A DNA stretch of 64,000 bases from CAZGIF01 sp964526045 (GTDB lineage Bacteria; Patescibacteriota; Gracilibacteria; Absconditabacterales; Absconditicoccaceae), in NCBI GenBank assembly GCA_964526045.1, contig CAZGIF010000001.1, positions 377,041 to 441,040 of the forward strand. Direction: 5' to 3'. Both the position numbers and the translations under genes were made by a program. The notes under the pieces are model-generated. The model saw nothing but the letters and a program-made list of their open reading frames with translations, was not told the origin of the DNA and did not search any database. This document shows positions 57,242 through 64,000 of the stretch, piece after piece (positions within the stretch are counted from its first letter, which is position 1; every line of letters starts with the position of its first letter).

Positions 57242-58192
57242 CTACACTTTTTTTGTGGAGGTCTTCTTGTTTCGACTACGATCTAGCATATAACGTGCTG
57301 CAATAGTAAATTTTTCTGTCGAAGTTGTTCTTGCTGAGCGAGAAAACACGTCATAACTTTGGCGTTCTATTTTGCGTAATATTCATTGGTATAATCTACC
57401 TGCAATATATATTCATTGGCGACCAAATCTTGACAAATATTTTAGTCAATCAAAACTTTCTTGATACATATCATCACAACGTTGTATGTAGTATTGCATA
57501 AATGCAATAAAATCATTGTTTATCGGTTCTCCATTACAAAATTGAATAATATTATCATGAGATAAACCAAATTGCTCAAGTTCTTTTTGAGGCATATATA
57601 TGCGATCTAGTTCAACATAATCTTCTGCAATATCTCTTAAAAAGTTTGTCAATTGCATTGCACGTCAGAGTTTCTGTGCATATGGTATAGCTTTTTTGTC
57701 TTTCATTCCCAATATGTCACACATCATAAGTCCGACAACCTCTGCAGATCAATACATATAATCACATAATTGTCTGTAACTTTGATATCTCGTAAGATCA
57801 GTATCCATCCACATTGCACCAAAAAAAGCATCTACATACGTACTCTTGATATCAAATTGATAAAAAGAATGCACTGCCTGACCAAAAATTCTATCAGAAT
57901 ATGATTTTTCGTTATACACATATAGTCGATGGCTGTAGAGTTCTTGTAGGTCTTTTTTTGCTTGAATACTATCGATATGTGGAGTATCAACTACAAGGTC
58001 AGGTATTCTTACGAGTTTGTAGAGATTATATACAGCGAGCTTTTTGCGCTTAGGAAGAAATTTTGTCGCAAGAAAATAACTTTTCCCAAATTGACGCATA
58101 ATATCACGTGTTTGGAGAAGCGAAGTTTGTACGTATTCACTATCACGTACAATATAATCCTTGTAATCAATACACTTTGGATGTTTTCTCAT
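57242..58192 (-). CDS. crtB: Phytoene synthase CrtB
   Basis: 316 residues. The substrate-Mg motifs are YKLVRIPDLVVDTP (DxxxD variant of the first Asp motif) and NFLRDIAEDYVELDRIYMP, the hallmark of squalene/phytoene synthases. GSAEVVGLMMC matches the helix around the active site. It condenses two GGPP to phytoene, feeding CrtI. Start MRKHPKCIDYKDY. It forms an operon with crtE and converges on the plus-strand carotenoid block through the secreted and PhnA genes. Confidence 0.92.
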
Positions 58193-58249
58193 AGTATTGA
58201 ATGTAGCATTTTTATGTCATTTTGCAAGTGTATCTTGTGATCAGTGTTT

Positions 58250-58837
58250 TTATTTTTTTTTATTTCTGTTTGCAATTGCTTCTGTTTCTTTGAGCATATG
58301 TGCTCTTTGTTTAGGTAGTCTGAGTTTGTTCATGTTTCCAAAGACAGTAAAATTTTTGAGTGAAATTCATACATAATCCAGTCTAAATAATCGAAATGAT
58401 AGTTTGAGTGTGATTGCACCAATCGTCCAAAATACTCGATTTGGTGCTCATGCAGTAGCAAAAACTCTTGCAGTTTTTCCTTTCAATAGTTTTGCTGGAG
58501 TGAGTTTTCAGCTTCTGTATTTGAATGCAAATCCATGAGAAAAATTTTGATCAAATCGGTTTTTTAAAATTGCAGGACAGTCAAACCATCGAATTGGGAA
58601 AATAAACACCATCTCATTTGCTCGTGTTATCTGTTTGTGCATTTCATCTCTTTTTGGTTCGTCTAGTGGTCTATTTGTTTCGTTCATGCGAAGATAGTCT
58701 TGCGTATATTGTTGATTGTATAGATCTAATATCTTGACTGTATGTCCTAATTTTTCTGATGTTGTTTTGTATGTCTCTGCAATTTTGTGCGTGAATCCAT
58801 TTGGGTTTGGATGTGCTGCTATGATCAAAATGTTCAT
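58250..58837 (-). CDS. Flavodoxin-fold NAD(P)H oxidoreductase
   Basis: 195 residues. The N-terminal MNILIIAAHPNPNGFTHKIA, the FIFPIRWFDCPAILKNRFDQ segment and SHGFAFKY are characteristic of KefF/MdaB/NQO1-type FMN quinone reductases. They reduce quinones by two electrons. A basic tail (KKLPKQ..., NRNKKK) closes it. The start is at 58837 because the upstream extension crosses the hairpin described below. Its link with carotenoid synthesis is unproven; the gap to crtB is 57 bp. Confidence 0.9.
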
Positions 58838-58864
58838 TCTAAAAAATACTGAAAATAATAAAAA

Positions 58865-58885
58865 AAACTGACACAGTGTCAGTTT
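58865..58885 (-). terminator. Terminator overlapping the trhO stop codon
   Basis: The palindrome AAACTGACAC / GTGTCAGTTT is followed on the minus strand by a run of eight T. It overlaps the stop of the rhodanese gene. Confidence 0.75.
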
Positions 58886-60014
58886 ATATAGTTTTTTGTT
58901 CGGATTGTAAGAATTTTTCAAGATAATCTTTGTCAATAATATCTTCTTTTTGTGTAGTTTTGTGAGGAAATGGATCATTACAAAGCATCGATTGTATATG
59001 TTTTCTAACTAATTCTTGTCAATGTTCTTGTGTTTTTTTTCAGTTTTTGATGTCCTCACGAAGTTGTTTATAATTGATACTATCTCGTTTTTCATCTTTG
59101 ATAAGTAATGATGTTTGTGCTTTTTCGCAACATTCTTGCGAACAAAATCCTGCAAATCTTTTGAACTGTCTCTTGCGAGCCAATAGACGAGCATTGCATG
59201 CAGAGTAGCGACAGTTTTCAAAGTTATCAGTTTTGAGTCCTGTAAAAATACATTCTCAAATCGTAGTATGTGTCTCTTCGTCACCAATTTTTTGGGATAT
59301 TACACCATCAAATGTATATAAATTACCAAGTCGATTTCAGTCGTTATGTTGATTTGTATAATTAACAACTCATCCATCAAGTGCATAAAAATTATCTATT
59401 CATTCTTTTTTGACCAAGACAGAAAGCTTATCACATCTAATTCACCCTGTACAATACATGATGACTTTTTTTTTGCGGGCAAACATATCTTTGTATTTAC
59501 TCAACAAATCCTGCACTTCCCTAAAATTATTGGTCCCAGCTGGCAATGCTCATTTGAAATGTCACAGTTTATATTCGTATGTATTTCTCATATCCAAAAT
59601 CGCGTAATCGTCAGTTTCTTCTTGATCAATAATATTTTTGAGTTCGTCAATATCTATAGTTTGGAGTGATTTTTCTACGTCATGTTGTGTAACGTTGGCA
59701 CCAAGTGCAACTATCTCGGGACGATATTTTACTTTCATTTTTTCGAACTTATGTCCATCGACGTCAGATCGTTTTTTTTCGATATCGTTTATATGATTAA
59801 AGTATGGATTTTGACTCAATCGTTGTGTATATGCTTCGTATTGTCACATATTGCATGTCGCAGTTGCAGAAATACCTTCCTCAGAAATATAAATTCTCCC
59901 TTTCATCCCAATATCGTGGGTAAACGCTAGGTGTTTTGCTACTTCTTCTTTGGGATCTTTGATATCCACAAAGCTATAAAATGTGATTAATTTAAACGTT
60001 GGTTTGTAGTTCAT
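58884..60014 (-). CDS. trhO: tRNA uridine 5-hydroxylase TrhO (rhodanese family)
   Basis: 376 residues. The N-terminal domain contains GMKGRIYISEEGISATA. The rhodanese core has DDYAILDMRNTYEYKLGHF and the catalytic loop MYCTGGIRCDK, close to TrhO's usual CTGGIRCE. The C-terminal third has a Cys-rich part (ECIFTGLKTDNFENCRYSAC and CSQECCEK). TrhO makes 5-hydroxyuridine at position 34 of tRNAs in an O2-dependent reaction, which would fit some oxygen exposure. It is the first gene before the terminator. Confidence 0.9.
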
Positions 60015-60043
60015 TGTACTGTAAAATACAAAAATAAAAAATC

Positions 60044-60085
60044 TACGCTGATTGCTGTCAGGTATGTGGTTTTTATAGAGGTTAG
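60044..60085. repeat. Direct repeat, copy 1 (42 bp)
   Basis: 42 nt beginning TACGCTGATTGCTGTCAGG and ending TATAGAGGTTAG, identical to the copy at 61070-61111. It lies just upstream of dinD. Confidence 0.95.
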
Positions 60086-60210
60086 GTGTGGTTTTGCAAG
60101 TACGAAAATGTATCTATACTGTTAAAGTTACGAAAAATTTTTTTTCGAATGTGTTTTTTGTGATATTTGTATATGATATACTGTATATTTTACTATTTGT
60201 TCTGTTTAGA

Positions 60211-61065
60211 ATGGAAACTCAACTTATTCACAAACTTACAGCAACTTTTGAAAGTTCTTCTCATCAAACCGATGACGGTATCTCATTTTGGTTAGCAAGA
60301 GATGTTCAACACCTCCTTTGATATGATAAACGAGATAATTTTAAGAATGTTATAGTAAAAGCGAAGCATTCATGCAAAGCCTCTAATCAAGAGATATTAG
60401 ACCATTTTGCCGACGTTGGGAAAAAGGTGTCTCTTGGTTCAGGAGCCCATAAAGAGATAGATGATATAATGCTTACTCGTTATGCATGTTATTTGATAGC
60501 TCAAAATGGAGATCCAAGAAAAAAAGAGATAGCTTTTGCTCAGACATATTTTGCTATGCAAACAAGAAAGGCAGAATTAATTGAACAAAAAATATTAGAA
60601 TATGAGAGAGTACAAGCAAGACAAAAACTTACAGAAACTGAAAAAGAACTCTCTCAAGTTATATTTCTCCAAACTGGATGAAATGAAAATTTTGGACGTA
60701 TAAGAAGTAAGTGAGATCACGCACTCTTCAACAAAACTACACAACAAATGAAAGATACTTGGAGTATTAAAAACAAACCTCTTGCTGACTTTATGCCTAC
60801 TATTTTGCTCAAAGCAAAAGACTTTGCGACAGAAATAACAATATTTAATGCAAAACAAAATAGCATGAACTCAGAAAATCAAATCTCAGAAGAACACAGT
60901 ACAAACAATAAATCTGTTAGAGATACACTTATATCTCGTGGAATTGTTCCAGAAGAATTACCACCAGAAGAAGATATTAAGAAAATTGAAAGAAAACTCA
61001 AAACTGAAGAGAAAAAAACACTACAAGGTGATGGTTCGTTTACAAAAAAAGATAATGATCAATAA
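60211..61065 (+). CDS. dinD: DNA damage-inducible protein D (DinD)
   Basis: 284 residues. An N-terminal BRO-like segment (FWLARDVQHLLGYDKRDNF), KVSLGSGAHKEIDDIMLTRYACYL and the GDPRKKEIAFAQTYFA region are diagnostic of DinD. E. coli DinD inhibits RecA strand exchange. The C-terminal region with KSVRDTLISRGIVPEELPPE is also conserved. It sits between two 42-bp direct repeats, which suggests horizontal arrival. Only a few TGA glycines occur (about 4), but they fit. Confidence 0.93.
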
Positions 61066-61069
61066 GATT

Positions 61070-61111
61070 TACGCTGATTGCTGTCAGGTATGTGGTTTTT
61101 ATAGAGGTTAG
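61070..61111. repeat. Direct repeat, copy 2 (42 bp)
   Basis: Identical to 60044-60085. It starts 5 nt after the dinD stop and ends 67 nt before the restriction-modification gene start. Flanks differ beyond the repeat. Confidence 0.95.
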
Positions 61112-61178
61112 CATATGCCTTGCGAATAGAATTTCTTTTTGTTATAGTGTATTATAATCTTTATCATCTGCAGATACT

Positions 61179-63962
61179 ATGGTAGATTATTCTCAAATCA
61201 TAAAAGAGTATATTTGATCAATACAATCAGAATTTGATACACATCAAAGTACTGAGCATAGTTTTAGGCCTGCACTCAAAACACTGTTGGAGTCTATTAA
61301 TTCTACCATTACAGCACTCAATGAATCTCAACGTATTACGTGAGTAGGTATGCCTGACTTTACGATTATGAAAAAAAAAGATAGTACGATTAAGGTTTGA
61401 CGAATAGAAGCTAAAGACTTGTACATTGATTTGGATGAGAAAAAAAATAAAGATCAACTTTGACGTTATCTTGCTGCATTTGACAATTTCATTTATACCA
61501 ATAATCTGACATTCAATTTTTATAGCCATGGTAAATTAGTAGAATCCGTCTCTCTTTGATCTGCATCAAGAGATGCTATAGCACGAAAAACATCTGACAT
61601 GTTTGATGATCGTATTCTCAAACTATGACGCTTACTTCACGATTTCTTGTGATATGAGTGACAGACTATAACTTCTCCAGAAAAACTTGCTCGTGCTATG
61701 GCACAAAAAGCACAATTGATAAAGTATGCTATGGAGTCGCTTTTGCTGTGAGAAGAAAGAGAAAAAACTGTCTTATTAAATCAATACGAGACATTTAGAC
61801 GTATGTTGATTCATGATTTGACTGAAGCTCAATTTGCTGATATGTACGCTCAAACAATCGCATATGGTTTGTTTGCTGCTCGTCTCTACGATCCTACATT
61901 ACCGACATTTTCTAGGCAGGAAGCAGAAAAATTGATTCCCAAAAGTACGCCTTTTGTACGTCGATTGTTTAGACAAATGTCGATGGATGATGAATTTGAT
62001 GATCGTATCAATCACATTATTGATAGTCTGGTAGATATTTTTTTGCATTGTGATGTTGCATTGATTCTTGAACATCATTGAAAAAAAACTGCAATGACAG
62101 ATCCAATTATACACTTTTATGAGACGTTTCTAGGGGAGTATGATCCACGTATGCGTAAACAACGTGGTGTATATTACACACCAGAACCGGTTGTTACATT
62201 TATCATCCGTGGTGTAGATAGTATCTTGAGAAATGAATTTGGGCTTGCTGATTGATTGGCAGATACAAGCAAAATTACTACAGAATTTACTACTAACGAG
62301 TATGATTGACGTAGAGCTGATAAACGCAAAAAAGAAAAACGTGAAGTACATCGTGTGCAACTTCTAGATCCTGCGACATGAACAGGGACGTTTTTGCATG
62401 AGACTATTTCATATATTCATCAAAAGTACTTCAAAAATAACCCTTGAATACGAAAGTCTTATATCCAAAAAGATTTACTTCCTCGTATACGAGGATTTGA
62501 GATTTTGATGGCGAGTTATACTATGGCTCACCTCAAAATTTGATTAACAATACAAGAAACGCTCTGAATCAATCCCCATGATATCGCTAATCGTGAGAAT
62601 ATGCACGAGTGATTAGACCAACGTCTCAATATCTACCTTACTAACTCGCTCGAAGAACCACACGACCATATCTCTAATCTCTTTAGTAAAGCCTTGTCTG
62701 ACGAATCACAAAGAGCCTCTCAAGTCAAAAAAGAACAACCTATCATGATCGTTATGGGAAATCCTCCGTATAGCGGTATTTCTTCCAACAAATGAGAACG
62801 AATCATGAATCTCATAGAAGAATACAAATACATAGATGGCGAGCATTTTGGTGAACGTAAACATCGATTGTGAGATGACTATGTCAAATTTATCCGTTAT
62901 GCAGAGCATTTCGTCTCAAAAAACAATGAATGAATCGTCGCATATATTTGTCCTCACTGATTTCTCGATAATCCGACATTTCGTGGGATGAGACGACACT
63001 TACTCACGACCTTTGACAAGATATACACCATCGACCTGCATGGTAATACCAAAAAAAAGGAAACTGACCCAAACGGTGGTCGTGATGACAATGTCTTTGA
63101 TATCCAACAAGGTGTTGCTATCACCTTCTTTGTCAAAAATAAAACATCTGCAGGTGTAAATCCCTCCGTCTCGTCCCTCGACACCTCCCCTTCTCAAGGG
63201 AGGATGCCCACTGATGGCTCCCTCCCTGATAAGGGAGGGTCGGGGAGGGTTTGACTCGCCACCGTCTATCACTACGATCTCTACGGAAAACGTGATAGCA
63301 AATACAAACGACTAGATACAAACAATCTCGATGATATACCACGAACAACACTCAAAAACGTTGCACCACATTATTTTTTCGTACCGAAAGATTTTGAATC
63401 TCAAGAAAAATATGAGAAAGGGATAAGAATTGATGAGTTGTTTTCTGTAAACGTCACTGGTATTGTTACTGCCAAAGATAGACTCGTGATTTCTCAATCC
63501 AAAAAAGAACTAAAGAATAAAATGAACTACTTTTTTGAAGAAACAAATTCAGATGAAATCATTAGACAGAAATTTCGACCAAACAAAAAGTCATGAAAAT
63601 ATTTACCTTGAGATTCAAGAGGACGAAAATTATCAGACGTAAGAAAAAAGCATAACTATGATTGAAATAATATACAATCAATTGCTTATAGACCATTTGA
63701 TAATCAATATATATACTATCATCCTGATATGGTTGACCGATGACGTTGGGATATTATGCAACATTTCCTTATTTGAGAAAACATTGGATTAATTATGCCT
63801 AAACAAGTTGCTACTGAGGAGCAACCTGGATGTCTAGTATCAAAGAACATTGGTGCTCATAAACTTGTAAGTAAATATAACATTAATTCAGTCTTCCCCC
63901 TTTACATCTACTCCACAGATCTCGAATGAAGAACCACCCGTGATCCTAATTTTACTATATAG
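61179..63962 (+). CDS. Type IIG/ISP-like restriction enzyme-methyltransferase, ends at TAG
   Basis: 927 residues to a TAG. The N-terminal nuclease has the PD-(D/E)xK pattern (MPDFTIMKKKDSTIKVGRIEAKDL, residues about 54-77, shown by its D and the E-A-K). A helical spacer follows, then the N6-adenine methyltransferase with YYTPEPVV, motif I LLDPATGTGTF and motif IV GNPPYSG. The target-recognition part starts near residue 700. A GC-rich palindromic element is read through in frame near residues 660-692. After the TAG the same frame continues EILKTKVEEKRG to the window end, as homologues would, so it may be truncated by a nonsense change. It cuts and methylates DNA in one chain. Confidence 0.9.
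63158..63252. repeat. GC-rich palindromic element inserted in a gene
   Basis: About 95 bp, far richer in GC than the window. It has imperfect terminal inverted repeats (AAATCCCTCC and GGGGAGGGTTT) and an internal perfect-looking hairpin (CCCTCCCTGATAAGGGAGGG). A second hairpin is CCTCCCCTTCTCAAGGGAGG. It keeps the reading frame open, so it adds a Pro/Ser/Gly-rich loop to the methyltransferase protein. It resembles REP/MITE-type elements. Confidence 0.75.
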
Positions 63963-64000
63963 GAAATTCTAAAAACAAAAGTTGAAGAAAAAAGGTGATA

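Overview
The window reads as coding only if TGA is translated as glycine (genetic code 25), with TAA and TAG as the only stops. TGA fills invariant glycines in MurG, PilT, thymidylate kinase, MurE, DnaX and CrtI. Together with the low GC content and several reduced-genome features, this points to a Gracilibacteria (BD1-5) or Absconditabacteria (SR1) bacterium of the Candidate Phyla Radiation. The sequence alone does not separate the two. Under the standard code nearly every gene looks shattered, so the coordinates below are continuous code-25 reading frames that I reconstructed.

Layout. 0-7.4 kb: unknown secreted or surface proteins, a 1358-residue coiled-coil membrane protein, an HExxH metallopeptidase and a DUF2135-like protein. 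7.4-15.3 kb (minus): an M20 peptidase, two membrane-anchored Gln/Thr-rich proteins, an operon of two exported surface proteins (one like a tail fibre or trimeric adhesin, one 840 residues and Cys-rich), then a type IV pilin. 15.4-34 kb: tRNA-Lys, a pseudouridine synthase, a TMEM43-like protein, tmk, murE, a DnaQ-type exonuclease with a long tail, lipoproteins, a second HExxH protein, murG, a PKD-domain protein, prephenate dehydratase, smpB, a phosphoesterase and a GIY-YIG nuclease. 34.8-36.1 kb (minus): eight tRNAs clustered around rpsT. 36.5-48.4 kb: a Mur ligase with an altered P-loop, a 1300-residue membrane protein, dnaX, a pilT-led run with small pilin-like membrane proteins, a 666-residue coiled-coil protein, and cmk.

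49.9-58.2 kb holds a carotenoid locus in two converging blocks. The plus block is a UbiA-type prenyltransferase resembling lycopene elongases, a CrtI desaturase, and a CruF-like carotenoid hydratase fused to a SanA/YdcF (DUF218) domain. The minus block is CrtB and CrtE, followed by a secreted protein and a PhnA-domain protein. Together these could make a C45/C50 bacterioruberin-type carotenoid. That is unexpected in such a reduced lineage, and the CruF-SanA fusion is the most novel item in the window.

58.2-64 kb: a flavodoxin-fold oxidoreductase, TrhO, then a mobile or defence-like region. Two exact 42-bp direct repeats bracket dinD. A type IIG-like restriction-modification gene follows; it carries a GC-rich palindromic insert in frame and ends at a TAG after which the frame still looks coding.

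No rRNA, CRISPR array, transposase or prophage was seen.
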